Shown here in pieces: positions 44,119 to 53,349 of a DNA stretch of 64,000 nt. Source of the stretch: Bacillota bacterium (GTDB lineage Bacteria > Bacillota > Clostridia > Lachnospirales > Lachnospiraceae). The stretch covers positions 107,359 through 171,358 of the forward strand of contig JAEXNR010000013.1 of assembly GCA_023439505.1 (NCBI GenBank), in the 5' to 3' direction. The stretch's first letter is position 1, and each line of letters starts with the position of its first letter. A model generated the notes under the pieces. It saw nothing but the letters and a program-made list of their open reading frames with translations, made no database searches and was not told where the DNA came from. A program made the translations under genes and the position numbers.

Positions 44119-44372
44119 ATGGAAATAGAGGATCGCATACAGCTTGAAGACGGCAAATGGAAATGCAACGGCTATAAAATTGTTGAGCACACCAAGACCA
44201 AAGCCGGTGACCGTAATGTTATCTCACGGAAGCAGCGAAGGAACTGCTTGAGAAGGCAAAAGCCTTAAATTAAGCAAATGGATTCTTCGATGATGATTTT
44301 ATCTTCGTAACGAAATACCATTTCTTGATTTCCAGCGACCGGACAGGCGATGGATTGACCTCCGGAATATTC
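44119..44372 (+). pseudogene. Tyrosine recombinase (integrase) core fragment with frameshift and stop
   Basis: First frame: MEIEDRIQLEDGKWKCNGYK, IVEHTKTKAGDRNV. After a shift it continues AKELLEKAKALN, an in-frame TAA, then ANGFFDDDFIFV. This is the middle of the catalytic domain of Tn916/phage-type integrases, including the KTKAGDR strand. Both ends are missing; the active-site Arg-His-Arg-Tyr set is mostly lost. Differs from the integrase C-terminus at 45158, so a second element is implied. Confidence 0.75.
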
Positions 44373-44387
44373 AGTAGAACTTTATTT

Positions 44388-45000
44388 AAAATACCAGAGC
44401 TATTCCGTGGTAACAACAAAACTAGGTTATCCGTCTAGAGGGACGTTGCGTCAGTGGCTTAATGAATTTAACAATAACAGGGATCTTCATAGAACACAAA
44501 GCAGAAAGCCAAAATATACCTGCTGGCAAGATATACTTATCACCACTAATAGATTTTTTTGATGGATTGCCAGTGACATGGACTATAGGAACACGACCAG
44601 ATGCAGATCTCGTAAACACAATGCTTGACAGTGCAACTCCATTACTTAAACTAGATGAAAAGCCAATAGTTCACAGTGATAGAGGTGCACACTACCGTTG
44701 GTCTGGTTGGATTGAGCGAATGGAGAAAGCAGGACTAACATGTCAAAGAAAGGTTGCTCACCTGACAATTCTGCTTGTGAGGGTTTTTCGGAAGGCTTAA
44801 GAATGAGATGTTTTATGGGCGTTCATGGGCTGGTGTTACATTAGATGAATTTATTGAGATATTAGATCGGTATATTCATTGGTATGCTGAAAAAAGAAGG
44901 AAGCTCTCGCTGGGAGGACTTAGTCCAATAGACTACAGAAAAAGTCATTGTATCTTACATGCATATAGTGTCCAGTTTATATCATGCTATAACCTTTAAT
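44388..45000 (+). mobile_element. Decayed IS3-family (IS150-like) transposase
   Basis: OrfA remnant: SYSVVTTKLGYPSRGTLRQW then RDLHRTQSRKPKYT. It is joined near 44520 by a deletion to the OrfB DDE domain: GKIYLSPLIDFFDGLPVTWT, PDADLVNTMLDSA, VHSDRGAHYRW with catalytic Asp. A frameshift near 44750 separates this from GCSPDNSACEGFF and RLKNEMFYGRSW, and the tail IHWYAEKRRKLSLGGLSPIDY ends at 44992. Transposition is impossible without repair. Terminal repeats were not found. Confidence 0.85.
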
Positions 45001-45157
45001 GTTCCCCCTTATGCCTTCTATTGCATAAGTGGGGGGACAAGGAGGTCTATCAATTGATAAACTTATTTTCTTGTTACACTTCACCGACAGTGTCATTTAG
45101 TTAAGGTTGTGGAATAACAAATATATGTTACCTGTTATTGTAATAATATAATTTTAC

Positions 45158-45646
45158 ATGGATAGAAGCTATAAAATTTATTCCAAGAAACAATTTTACA
45201 ACGACAAAAAGACAGATTTACATCTGCCTAAATCTGCTGGTTATAGTTTACCACTTACAAGGCTCGTCTTCGAAGATGATTATATGAATGTAAATTACGA
45301 AAAAGTTACAGTAGAGGGTCGGGATCATATTCAGATCATTAATACACCCACTGAAGGCTATATAACTGCAGATTTCATCTGTGAAAAAGCTGATGGGGAT
45401 GTCTTTACCAATCAGACAATAAAATGCGGTGTGAAGATCATAAAGAAGGCAATTGGACTTCCTTTTTATTTTCATATGATCCGGCATACCCATGCAACAA
45501 TGCTGATAGAAAACGGAGCTAATATAAAAGATGTTCAGGAAAGATTAGGCCATACAGATATTAAAATAACAATGAATACTTACTCACATGTTACACCAAG
45601 AATGAGAAAACAGACTGTGGACATTTTTGAAAAGGCGATTTTATGA
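45158..45646 (+). pseudogene. C-terminal part of a tRNA-targeting tyrosine recombinase (phage-type integrase)
   Basis: 162-codon frame. From about residue 85 it shows the integrase catalytic end: FHMIRHTHATMLIENG (His-x-x-Arg), VQERLGHTDIKITMNTY (GH and nucleophile Tyr) and the tail SHVTPRMRKQTVDIF. The N-terminal ~200 residues of a full integrase are missing, and residues 1-80 look scrambled. Its 3' end points at the tRNA-Trp gene 100 nt away, the classic layout of an element integrated into a tRNA 3' end. Confidence 0.85.
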
Positions 45647-45766
45647 AAGTGGCAATTCTGAGGCGGTTGGCACAAATTTGCCACCTAAGGCAAAAAATAA
45701 TAGCTAGTCAATCTCGGAAACCCTTGATTTAACTAGCTATTTTACAGGGGCAGTAGGATTTGAACC
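45583..45766 (+). repeat. Right copy of the ~180-bp direct repeat (attachment-site side)
   Basis: Same orientation as 23953-24128. Contains the intact integrase 3' end, stop codon TGA within the shared 16-mer at 45644-45659, a GTGGCAATT / AATTTGCCAC inverted pair, ACCCTTGATTT, and the 3' end of tRNA-Trp. The two copies define a 21.6-kb interval. Confidence 0.78.
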
Positions 45767-45817
45767 CACGACCTGCGGTTTTGGAGACCGTTATTCTACC
45801 AGCTGAACTATACCCCT
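45745..45817 (-). tRNA. tRNA-Trp (anticodon CCA)
   Basis: 73 nt. Acceptor stem AGGGGTA (45811-45817) pairs with TGCCCCT (complement of 45746-45752) with a G discriminator at 45745. D-arm AGTTCAGCTGGTAGAAT, anticodon loop CTCCAAA giving CCA, T-loop GGGTTCAAATCC. CCA is not encoded. The 3' half is the target sequence of the adjacent recombinase. Confidence 0.95.
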
Positions 45818-45878
45818 ATTGATGTTGCTCATTTATACTACTATGAATTGTCTTAATTGTCAAGATAATATTAATATT

Positions 45879-45915
45879 TTTGTCCACTTTGTATTCATAT
45901 ATTTGTCCACTTTGT
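45879..45915. repeat. Two direct copies of TTTGTCCACTTTGT
   Basis: Identical 14-mers at 45879-45892 and 45902-45915 (period 23 nt). The 230-nt gap between the tRNA and the SDR gene holds no gene. The sequence resembles insertion-sequence end motifs, but no element body is attached. Confidence 0.5.
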
Positions 45916-46048
45916 TATCCATTTCAATCCCATAATAGTTACTTTCCCTCCCATAGAATAATGAGGCTCCATGATTTCGATGATAATTCAGAAATGGAGT
46001 ATTTACATCCCCCAGTACTTGGATTCTGTATTTTAGAACCATATTGAA

Positions 46049-47269
46049 TCAATTGTTCTGCCAAGTGTCGATTATTTCCTGAAGAATATCGATCCAATGA
46101 TCCAGAAGTTTTGTGTCATTGTTTAATTGTGTTGCATCCTTCTCGTAGCTTTTCAGTAATTCTTTCTGATGTTCATAGAAGCATTGTAATTTTACGAATA
46201 TGTCTTTGCTATTTAAAAAGCTATCCCATTGATGGTTTTGAATTTGATTTTGCAAAGTTTCTAATTGTGATTTAAAATGATCAGCTGAAATCCCCATCTG
46301 TTTTTTGAAGTCGGCAAGTATAAATTGTTTTTGGAACAATTTTTTCTGTTGCCATCCTTGATATTGATCCAAAAAAATAGTTACTATGCTAGTAACCAGT
46401 GCGGTTAATCTAACATCATCCATTTGTATTGATCTATTATCTTTTCGGGGTGTATTATCTTTTTTTGTTGTATTGTCAATTATTAACCCTTCGTCTGCCA
46501 ACACTTGATATGATGATGTCATTTGCCCGTTATACTTTTTCTCGTTTACGACAGAAACTGCATATCCGGCTCCGGCCAGTTCAACATCTAATATAACATC
46601 TTCCAGTGACTTATAAAAACTTTCCGGTGTAATATCCAATGAAGAAGCCACGATTTCTACTGATCGATGCGCCGTTTCTGTTATTACAAATCCGGGAGCG
46701 ATTAAATATGTGATAACATCCGTCCCCGACAGTTCTTCAAATAATGTGTTGCATAGCTCTACCTGTGCAGATTTGAATATTTCATAAGCCGCCATGTAAG
46801 GGGTAACAGCTGCCGACGGGATAAAGACAATCGTCCCACCTGTGTTTTTCATAAATGGAAGAAATTTCTGTAGTAAGAGAACAGGTCCCCTCAAATTCAC
46901 AGCATAACTTAAATCCCAATTAGATATTGATACCTTTTCGATTGCTCCCATTGGAACAGCAGCGGCATTATTAATAATGACATCCAGACGAGCATATTGA
47001 TCCATTATGTAATTATGTAATTCTTCAATTTGCTTTTCCTGTGAAATGTCAATTTCAAAAAAGTCCACATTGTTAGTGCCATATTCTTCATTGATTCGTA
47101 CCTGCGCATTTCTCCCTTTTTCAGCGTCTATGTCTGCAATGATTACCTTAGCACCCATATAGGAAAATGCACGGGAAGCTTCATAGCCTATTCCTCCGCC
47201 ACCACCTGTTATTAATACGATTTTATTAAGTAACGCTGTTCTGCTGTAATTATTTTGTTCAAGAAACAT
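46049..47269 (-). CDS. Short-chain dehydrogenase/reductase with a ~130-residue C-terminal extension
   Basis: 406 residues; GGAGGG precedes the ATG at 47269. Residues ~14-260 are a classical SDR: cofactor loop TGGGGGIGYEAS, Asp in IIADID favouring NAD, NNAA, catalytic Ser in IPSAAV and YEIFK (Tyr-x-x-x-Lys). After a polar Lys/Asn/Asp linker (~265-290) comes a helical, Gln/Lys-rich extension (FLDQYQGWQQKKLFQKQF, WDSFLNSKDIFVKLQCFYEH) not found in normal SDRs. Function unknown; it is cotranscribed 27 nt behind a TetR regulator that probably controls it. Confidence 0.85.
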   Translation of the reverse strand: MFLEQNNYSRTALLNKIVLITGGGGGIGYEASRAFSYMGAKVIIADIDAEKGRNAQVRINEEYGTNNVDFFEIDISQEKQIEELHNYIMDQYARLDVIINNAAAVPMGAIEKVSISNWDLSYAVNLRGPVLLLQKFLPFMKNTGGTIVFIPSAAVTPYMAAYEIFKSAQVELCNTLFEELSGTDVITYLIAPGFVITETAHRSVEIVASSLDITPESFYKSLEDVILDVELAGAGYAVSVVNEKKYNGQMTSSYQVLADEGLIIDNTTKKDNTPRKDNRSIQMDDVRLTALVTSIVTIFLDQYQGWQQKKLFQKQFILADFKKQMGISADHFKSQLETLQNQIQNHQWDSFLNSKDIFVKLQCFYEHQKELLKSYEKDATQLNNDTKLLDHWIDILQEIIDTWQNN

Positions 47270-47296
47270 GTTATTCCCTCCTAAGAATATATTCTA

Positions 47297-47878
47297 TCAG
47301 TCATTGCCGGCCTTTAATAAATCAAGAAACCAGTGTGATTCCGGGTATGGTATGTGGGGATTCAGAGCGATCATTTCCATATATGCTTGTATAGAAAGCC
47401 AAAAGGTCAATGCCAAAGCCATAGAATCTCCTTTGCGAATTATTCCCTGACCCTGGCCTTCTTCGATCAGACGAATTGACCTCACTAAGACATCGTTTTG
47501 ATCGAGCTTATCCCTTATACTTTTTGATAAATTGGGATTGTGCTGTGCCTGATTTATGAGTACAAAAAATTCCGCAGTAGAAGGGTCGGCCTTTGCCATA
47601 TCAAAAATATGGCTTGCCGCTTTCAGGAAATAATCGAGAGGGCTATCATGCATGGGAAAGTATTGTCCTGTGCGTCCGGATAGCCCAATATTAATTAATT
47701 CCTCATATAAAAGCTCAATTGAACCAAAGTAATGATAAAGTAATCCAACACTCATTCCCGTCTTTTCTACAATATCATTGATTTTTGTTGCCTCATATCC
47801 CTTGCGAATAAAAATGCTCAATCCTGCTCTTAGAATATCCTGCCTTCGCTTTTCTTTTTGTTCTTTTCTTGTTGGCAT
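47297..47878 (-). CDS. TetR-family transcriptional regulator
   Basis: 193 residues. Helix-turn-helix region DILRAGLSIFIRKGYEATK then INDIVEKTGMSVGLLYHYF with the TetR hallmark LLYHYF. The C-terminal ~130 residues form the helical ligand-binding part. First gene of a two-gene operon with the SDR, so it most likely represses itself and the SDR gene. Confidence 0.92.
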   Translation of the reverse strand: MPTRKEQKEKRRQDILRAGLSIFIRKGYEATKINDIVEKTGMSVGLLYHYFGSIELLYEELINIGLSGRTGQYFPMHDSPLDYFLKAASHIFDMAKADPSTAEFFVLINQAQHNPNLSKSIRDKLDQNDVLVRSIRLIEEGQGQGIIRKGDSMALALTFWLSIQAYMEMIALNPHIPYPESHWFLDLLKAGND

Positions 47879-48025
47879 CTTTCAACTCCGCTTATTAAAA
47901 TTATTTTCATTGAATTTATTTTCAATAAGCGTAACATATTACCGAATATAAGTCAAATGATATTTTTCTTTGCTTGCAACTTGTATGCACACAAATATTC
48001 AATGTGTGCATTCGTTTTTCATCAT

Positions 48026-49000
48026 TTACATTACCGGCATTGCATTGTAAAATGCATCAAAGGCGTCTTTCTCCACCTGGAAGAACCCAACTCCATGCAT
48101 ATATACATATCCGTCTTTTAATAATCTCAAGGTTGTAATCAGATGATCCTTTGTCTTTACATAAACAAATTTCTGGCTGTCCGAAGAGATATTTTCAATC
48201 AGCATATCTGTAGAACCCTCTAAAGGAGCCGCCTCATAAAGTTTCTTCATGAAATCTTGAAACAAGGTATCAACTGTGGCATCATTGCGTTCACTTTTAC
48301 CATTGTTCCAGCTGTCAAAACTCTCCCACTGATAAGAGGCAGCATTTTCTTTTAATTTGATGATTCCAAAGAAGTCTTCCCCTTCTTTGATCTGTAAGCC
48401 ACCAAAGCTGTCATAGATCTCGCAGCCAAAGCCATCCTCGTACCGGGTATAAACCATCAATCTGTATTTACTGTCATATCCCTTAACCGTGTAGACATCA
48501 CCTTCTCCGATATTGGATACCAATTCCTGCTGATACTCCTCCTGTTTGCTCCATTCATTAATCCCTCCGATGGTTTTTCCCAAATAATCCCCACGCAGAT
48601 TTGTCATATCTTCTTCGGATACGGTATCTCCATCCCCGGTTTCAAAAGATGTATTGTAATGAATATAAATTCTTCCCTGATAGACAAATAGCGGCAGCAT
48701 ATCCGCATTGACAGGTGTAGAGGATGCTCCCGGCAGTTTGATTTCATCAACCGTATAGGCATTGCTGTCATTGACGCCGGCACTCTGTTTCACAGGAAGA
48801 AAATTATTATAATGAAAAGCAAATACTCCTCCAAAGACAAGCAGCGCCGCACCCGCACAGGTAAATACAAGCTTTCTTAAGGGGAATTTATTTCCTTTGG
48901 TATTATTTTGTGTCTCTTTCATTAATTTAGCTGTTTTCATATTAAAGTCCTCCGATATTCTTAGTTGATCTATTGATTCACAATATTTTTTTTGATTCAT
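48026..49000 (-). CDS. Membrane protein partner (probable anti-sigma factor) of an ECF sigma factor
   Basis: 324 residues from the ATG at 49000 (MNQKKYCES), which has GGAGGG 8 nt upstream. Short cytoplasmic N-terminus (~45 residues), one membrane helix (LVFTCAGAALLVFGGVFAF), then an extracellular domain of ~260 residues rich in Tyr, Asp and Gly. The gene overlaps the sigma gene by 23 nt, the usual layout of sigma/anti-sigma pairs in this group. No named domain recognised; sensing role is inferred from context only. Confidence 0.72.
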   Translation of the reverse strand: MNQKKYCESIDQLRISEDFNMKTAKLMKETQNNTKGNKFPLRKLVFTCAGAALLVFGGVFAFHYNNFLPVKQSAGVNDSNAYTVDEIKLPGASSTPVNADMLPLFVYQGRIYIHYNTSFETGDGDTVSEEDMTNLRGDYLGKTIGGINEWSKQEEYQQELVSNIGEGDVYTVKGYDSKYRLMVYTRYEDGFGCEIYDSFGGLQIKEGEDFFGIIKLKENAASYQWESFDSWNNGKSERNDATVDTLFQDFMKKLYEAAPLEGSTDMLIENISSDSQKFVYVKTKDHLITTLRLLKDGYVYMHGVGFFQVEKDAFDAFYNAMPVM

Positions 49001-49481
49001 CTCCAAACCCTCCTGTCAATTTGGTTTTTAATATCTTCCTGCCACGGGAAAGCCAGGTCCCTATCGTCCCTGGGCTTCTATGAAGCATCACCGCTATTTC
49101 ATTCATAGAATAATTTTCATAATAATAAAGATGGATTACGGTCCTGTATTTGGAGGGTAAACTGAGAACTATAGCCAAAACTTCACTTTCTTCCTCCACA
49201 AGATAGCTCAGATCCTCATCCAAAGGAGCCTTAATCCGATTCCATACCGAATTCAGGCGATTCTTGCTTCTATTGATTGTCGCTCTGATCAGCCACGCTT
49301 TTTCATGTTCCTCACTGTCAAATCCCCTACCCCGCTTCATTAAGCTGATGTAAACATCCTGTACGCTATCTTGTGCATCAGGAATGTTTTTAACATAGGT
49401 AAAGGACAGTCTGATTAAAAATTTTGAGTATCTATCTAAAATATATTGTATATATTCATCGGTACCAAATGAATATTCCAT
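48978..49481 (-). CDS. ECF RNA polymerase sigma factor
   Basis: 167 residues from the ATG at 49481, 9 nt after AAGGAG; TTG and ATG codons 6-9 nt upstream are too close to it. Region 2: YSKFLIRLSFTYVKNIPDAQD, SVQDVYISLMKRG, KAWLIRATINRSKNRLNS. Region 4: LPSKYRTVIHLYYYENYSMNE, IAVMLHRSPGTIGTWLSRGR. Second sigma/anti-sigma-like pair in the window, unlinked to a clear target. Confidence 0.93.
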   Translation of the reverse strand: MEYSFGTDEYIQYILDRYSKFLIRLSFTYVKNIPDAQDSVQDVYISLMKRGRGFDSEEHEKAWLIRATINRSKNRLNSVWNRIKAPLDEDLSYLVEEESEVLAIVLSLPSKYRTVIHLYYYENYSMNEIAVMLHRSPGTIGTWLSRGRKILKTKLTGGFGDESKKIL

Positions 49482-49758
49482 CCTCATCAACTCCTTTCAC
49501 TTATAATGCAATTGAAATTGCTTATATTTTTCACTAAACTTACCTTAATAAATAAAAAATAGAAATCCTCAGCTTTTTATCAACATCGATTTCTATTTAG
49601 ACGACATTTATCCACAAACATATTCCAATTTCAATTCCTATTCTATCAGTCACCAATCATAAAAAAATAATTTATTGTATATTACCTCTGGTAATCAACG
49701 CAGATTTAATATCCAGTTGATTGAAAACGATGTAACCGGATAATATAAATTCGTGTAA
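49482..49758. other. Gene-free gap with a long inverted repeat
   Basis: AAATAGAAATC (49557-49567) pairs with GATTTCTATTT (49588-49598), 11 bp over a 20-nt loop. It could be the 5' leader structure of the ECF sigma gene. No gene is visible in the gap. Confidence 0.4.
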
Positions 49759-49788
49759 CAAAAAACAGCCTCATATTGCCCGAGACTG
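49759..49788 (-). terminator. Terminator of the MoxR/DUF58/DUF4129 operon
   Basis: CAGCCTC (49766-49772) pairs with GAGACTG (49782-49788) with one G-T pair, followed on the minus strand by six T. About 160 nt past the last stop codon; the stretch between holds no gene. Confidence 0.65.
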
Positions 49789-49946
49789 TATCCCCATTAA
49801 CTTATATCAATCATACTGTGAATCACCTGACTGCTAAGCCCACTCCAAGGCACCTTTATTTGTGCAGAAGTTCGCAGGCTTAAGTTCTATCGAAATAATA
49901 CTTCTTATTGTTGTTTACAAGAAGCAGCCATGCGCTTTCCTGCCAC

Positions 49947-51194
49947 TTATCGAAGAAGTTCCTTCACCCTCTGTACCTCTTCTTTGCTGCACCCTTCTCT
50001 CCCATACCGTGCTTTCTCATACAAAGCGGTCAACTCCCATTCCTTTTTGGCATCCGCGGTATTCTCTGACAGTAAATGTTGTGGCTTTAAGGCGTATTTC
50101 GTTAACTGCTCCGGGATCAAATTGTCCGTAATCTGATCAGGCTTTGCATGAGAAATGATTGCTTTATAGAAGAGTTTTCTTATCTTCTCACTGTTTGTCT
50201 GACCGAATCTTATCCTTTGCCATATGACTCTGTTTTTGTGTCCTTCCTTTTTGATCTGTGATTTCCTGTCAAAGGGTGATATAAACTCTACCCGATCCGA
50301 CTCATGGACCTTTTTCTTACGGTAGAACATCTGGTAGATCCGGTAGAGGCCATAGAAGATAACGGCTATAATTCCAAGCACTACGGCAATTTTAAGTAAT
50401 GTATCCAGTATTTGAAAGAATACATTTTCTGCCCCACTTCCATCCGTTATCATCGGACTGTCATAATCAAATTGTGTTTCTTCCGGTTCTTCCGGGGAAG
50501 CGTGAAATAATGAAAAGAGAAAGCGCAGGATCCATGAAATAATCCGAATCAGGAGTCTTCCTAATCCTTGCAATGAAATTCTGGAAAATGCCAGCATAAT
50601 CACCATACAGACACTGACAAATGACAAAATCAGCAGATGACTGGTGGACGCAAGGTGATGCCCGGAACGGTTTGCTGTCTTCTCATACATCTGCATATAC
50701 TTCAGGACGTTTAGCAGATACATATTGATCAGATGCAGCAACACAAAGGTAAGCGCCATACCAAAGAATAAAAGCTTAACCTCATGTTCTCCCAGATGAT
50801 TGCACAGGATACTCATAACAACAAAGGCAGTGAGATATCCCAACGGAGTATTTTCTTCCTCCGGCTTTTCCTCAATCATTCTGCGGCTAAACTTAAACAA
50901 TGCCAAAAGACCGATATAAATCCCATAGACTATGACTTGTAACACACTGGAAATAATCAGAAGGTATACGGCAAAGATAAGAATATGGGACAGAAGCAGC
51001 GACCATATTCTTTTGGTATATTTTTCTGCAGCATAGGAGACAAAGGGGACAGGAAAAAGACTGAGGGAGATCCACAGGATAGACCGATCCATATAGGTAT
51101 AAATTAATGCAATTCCGATTAAGGTATAGGAGACCATGAATTGCATTATGATATTCAGTATATTAACCAGTAGAAGATATCGTTTCCTGTTCAT
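49947..51194 (-). CDS. Membrane protein with C-terminal DUF4129-like domain
   Basis: 415 residues. About seven membrane helices in the first ~200 residues, another near 270-300, then a cytoplasmic tail (RIRFGQTNSEKIRKLFYKAI) ending in ELTALYEKARYGREGC, the DUF4129 signature. In many genomes this type sits behind MoxR and DUF58 genes, and a transglutaminase gene may follow; none is present here. Starts 51 nt after the DUF58 gene. Role probably in an envelope or secreted-protein maturation complex with MoxR; mechanism unknown. Confidence 0.8.
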   Translation of the reverse strand: MNRKRYLLLVNILNIIMQFMVSYTLIGIALIYTYMDRSILWISLSLFPVPFVSYAAEKYTKRIWSLLLSHILIFAVYLLIISSVLQVIVYGIYIGLLALFKFSRRMIEEKPEEENTPLGYLTAFVVMSILCNHLGEHEVKLLFFGMALTFVLLHLINMYLLNVLKYMQMYEKTANRSGHHLASTSHLLILSFVSVCMVIMLAFSRISLQGLGRLLIRIISWILRFLFSLFHASPEEPEETQFDYDSPMITDGSGAENVFFQILDTLLKIAVVLGIIAVIFYGLYRIYQMFYRKKKVHESDRVEFISPFDRKSQIKKEGHKNRVIWQRIRFGQTNSEKIRKLFYKAIISHAKPDQITDNLIPEQLTKYALKPQHLLSENTADAKKEWELTALYEKARYGREGCSKEEVQRVKELLR

Positions 51195-51245
51195 AAGACC
51201 CCTCTGTTCTAATCTGTTTTAATCTCTAAGCGCCTTGGCTTTTGC

Positions 51246-52361
51246 CTAGACAGTTTCCCAGGGTATGATTTTTTCCCTCAACTCTTCGCAGACAGTTACC
51301 CGAATCTCCCGGTTAATGGGTATCATCCATGTGAATTGTGCAGTTGCTTTCAATTGAACTAACAGCCTCTGCAGATCCTCCTTCTGATAAGAAGAGATAA
51401 TCAGCAGATAATCATGATCTGATGAATTCATGATCTCCTGTTTGACCGCAGGAACAAAGGCCGGAATCGTTAAGTCTGTATCTATTCTTGCTAACATTTC
51501 CAATAGCGTTGTGATGTGATGATTGCCGGAACCGGAAGGGATATAAAGAATGTCCTTCGTGATCAGATCTCTTGCATTCGTGTGAATCGATACAGGAATA
51601 CCCTGATGAATAAATTCCGTAGCGAAGCTGGCAGCCATTCGAATGCTTTCCTCCAGCAGATCCTCATACTTTAATAATGTCTCCGGTTCCAGATTCAGAA
51701 ATATCTTTACCTGCTGTGAAGATGTATAATCAAACACATTTACCTTTAGTGATCCGGTTTTCGCCGAAGACTTCCAGTTAACCGCCTTCAGTCCGTCATA
51801 TGATTGGTATTCTCTGATACTGCGAAATTCAAAGGGATCTTCATTAATAAATCGCTTTGTCAGTATGGTACCCAGCATCTTTTGAAACGGTACCTCGATT
51901 CTTGCATAATCCACCGGTTTCGGATATACATAGAGTGTAATATTAACCGGACTACATTGTACCATCTCATGACTGAAAAACAGATTGGAACAAACCAGAT
52001 CCACCTGATTTATCATATAAAAGCCTCTATGAATACATTGAAATTTCAGCGTTCTTGTGAGCTTTTGATACATCATTACTGATAAGAGATCATTACGGTA
52101 ATAATGATCCGAAATCTTGGAAGTATCCATATCAAAAAAAGATAAATACCTTGAGGTCATAAATTTTACTTTCAGCATTGGAAGCGGTAAAATCTTTCGA
52201 TTCATCACGGTTTCGGTAAGGATCAGCTCCTCACCTTCAAACGCATAATCCTCTGAGAGGCTGATATCAACGGTAAGTTTTTTCGCCCAGCTGTGAAGAT
52301 AGAGATAATTAAGGACTAGATAAAGTAAATATGCACCGGCAATTGCAGTCATAATTTCCAT
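51246..52361 (-). CDS. DUF58 family protein (MoxR partner)
   Basis: 371 residues. N-terminal membrane helix (ITAIAG..YLLYLVLNYLYLH region), a beta-rich middle (YAFEGEELILTETVMN), and the DUF58 hallmark FEFRSIREYQSYDGLKAVNW followed by SSAKTGSLKVNVFD, then a von Willebrand A-like C-terminus. DUF58 proteins act with MoxR ATPases. GGAGG precedes the ATG at 52361; 8 nt from MoxR stop. Confidence 0.9.
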   Translation of the reverse strand: MEIMTAIAGAYLLYLVLNYLYLHSWAKKLTVDISLSEDYAFEGEELILTETVMNRKILPLPMLKVKFMTSRYLSFFDMDTSKISDHYYRNDLLSVMMYQKLTRTLKFQCIHRGFYMINQVDLVCSNLFFSHEMVQCSPVNITLYVYPKPVDYARIEVPFQKMLGTILTKRFINEDPFEFRSIREYQSYDGLKAVNWKSSAKTGSLKVNVFDYTSSQQVKIFLNLEPETLLKYEDLLEESIRMAASFATEFIHQGIPVSIHTNARDLITKDILYIPSGSGNHHITTLLEMLARIDTDLTIPAFVPAVKQEIMNSSDHDYLLIISSYQKEDLQRLLVQLKATAQFTWMIPINREIRVTVCEELREKIIPWETV

Positions 52362-52369
52362 AGGTTAAC

Positions 52370-53326
52370 TTACCTCCTGAAAAATTCTTCCGTAGGTACC
52401 GGTGTATCTGACAAAATGCTCTTTATCATTTCGCCTGCCGCTTCACGTTTTTGATTTGTTGTTCTGAGGATCATCCGGTGCCCCAATACAAAAGGCGCAA
52501 CGTACTGGATCACCTCAGGGGAAGCATAGGTCATTCCCTGAATTGCACAATAAGCCTGAACAGCCCTTAGAAATGCCAGACTTCCTCTCGGGCTTACCCC
52601 CAGTACCACCCCTTTATGTATCCGTGTATTATGAACCAGTGCTACCATATATTCCATTAGCGATGGATGAATATAAATTGATTTGATGGTCTCCTGCATC
52701 ATAAGAAGATCAGCTCTGGTACAAACCGGCTGTAGCTCTTCCAGTGGATTATCTGTAATAAATCGATTCAGGATAGCCACTTCGTCCTGAGCACTTGGCA
52801 TCCCCATAGGAATTTGAATCAGAAACCGGTCCAACTGTGCCTCAGGTAAAGGAAAGGTTCCCGCAGTTTCAATTGGATTTTGAGTGGCAATTACCAAAAA
52901 TGGCTGCTCCAGTTTTCTGGTTTCTCCATCAATTGTAATCTGCTTCTCTTCCATACATTCTAACAAACTGGATTGTGTGCGGGGGGTTGCCCGATTTATT
53001 TCATCAGCCAATAATATGTGGGTAAATGCCGGTCCTTTGCGAAATGTAAACTCTCCCAGAATCTGATTATAGAAGTTAAGGCCGGTAATATCGGAAGGGA
53101 GTAAATCCGGCGTAAACTGGATCCGTTTAAAATCAGCTTCCATAGATTTTGCCAAAGATTTTGCCAGCACCGTTTTCCCTGTTCCCGGCACATCCTCCAG
53201 CAGAACATGACCATTGGCAAGAAGAGCGGTTAAAATCAACTCGATGATGGCTCCCTTGCCGATGATTACTTTTTCAATATTCTCTTTTATCTTACTTACC
53301 TGATCTCTGATCTGATTAATTTCCAT
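52370..53326 (-). CDS. MoxR-family AAA+ ATPase
   Basis: 318 residues from the ATG at 53326 (MEINQIRD), with GGAGGAG 5 nt upstream. Walker A EDVPGTGKT, Walker B HILLADEINRATPRTQ, sensor LVIATQNPIE, the Arg finger region PLPEAQLDRFLIQI, and sensor-2 GVSPRGSLAFLRA are all present. MoxR ATPases work as chaperones that mature partner proteins, here encoded by the following DUF58 and DUF4129 genes. Confidence 0.95.
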   Translation of the reverse strand: MEINQIRDQVSKIKENIEKVIIGKGAIIELILTALLANGHVLLEDVPGTGKTVLAKSLAKSMEADFKRIQFTPDLLPSDITGLNFYNQILGEFTFRKGPAFTHILLADEINRATPRTQSSLLECMEEKQITIDGETRKLEQPFLVIATQNPIETAGTFPLPEAQLDRFLIQIPMGMPSAQDEVAILNRFITDNPLEELQPVCTRADLLMMQETIKSIYIHPSLMEYMVALVHNTRIHKGVVLGVSPRGSLAFLRAVQAYCAIQGMTYASPEVIQYVAPFVLGHRMILRTTNQKREAAGEMIKSILSDTPVPTEEFFRR

Positions 53327-53349
53327 ATTACTCCTCCATGCTGCCAATG

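Noticed and set aside
42877..45646. CRISPR array or defence island
   Set aside because: No regularly spaced repeats anywhere in the window and no cas-like genes; only decayed mobile genes and one toxin-antitoxin-like locus.
45860..46042. 60-codon minus-strand frame over the TTTGTCCACTTTGT repeats
   Set aside because: No recognisable protein and no ribosome binding site; repeats explain the frame.
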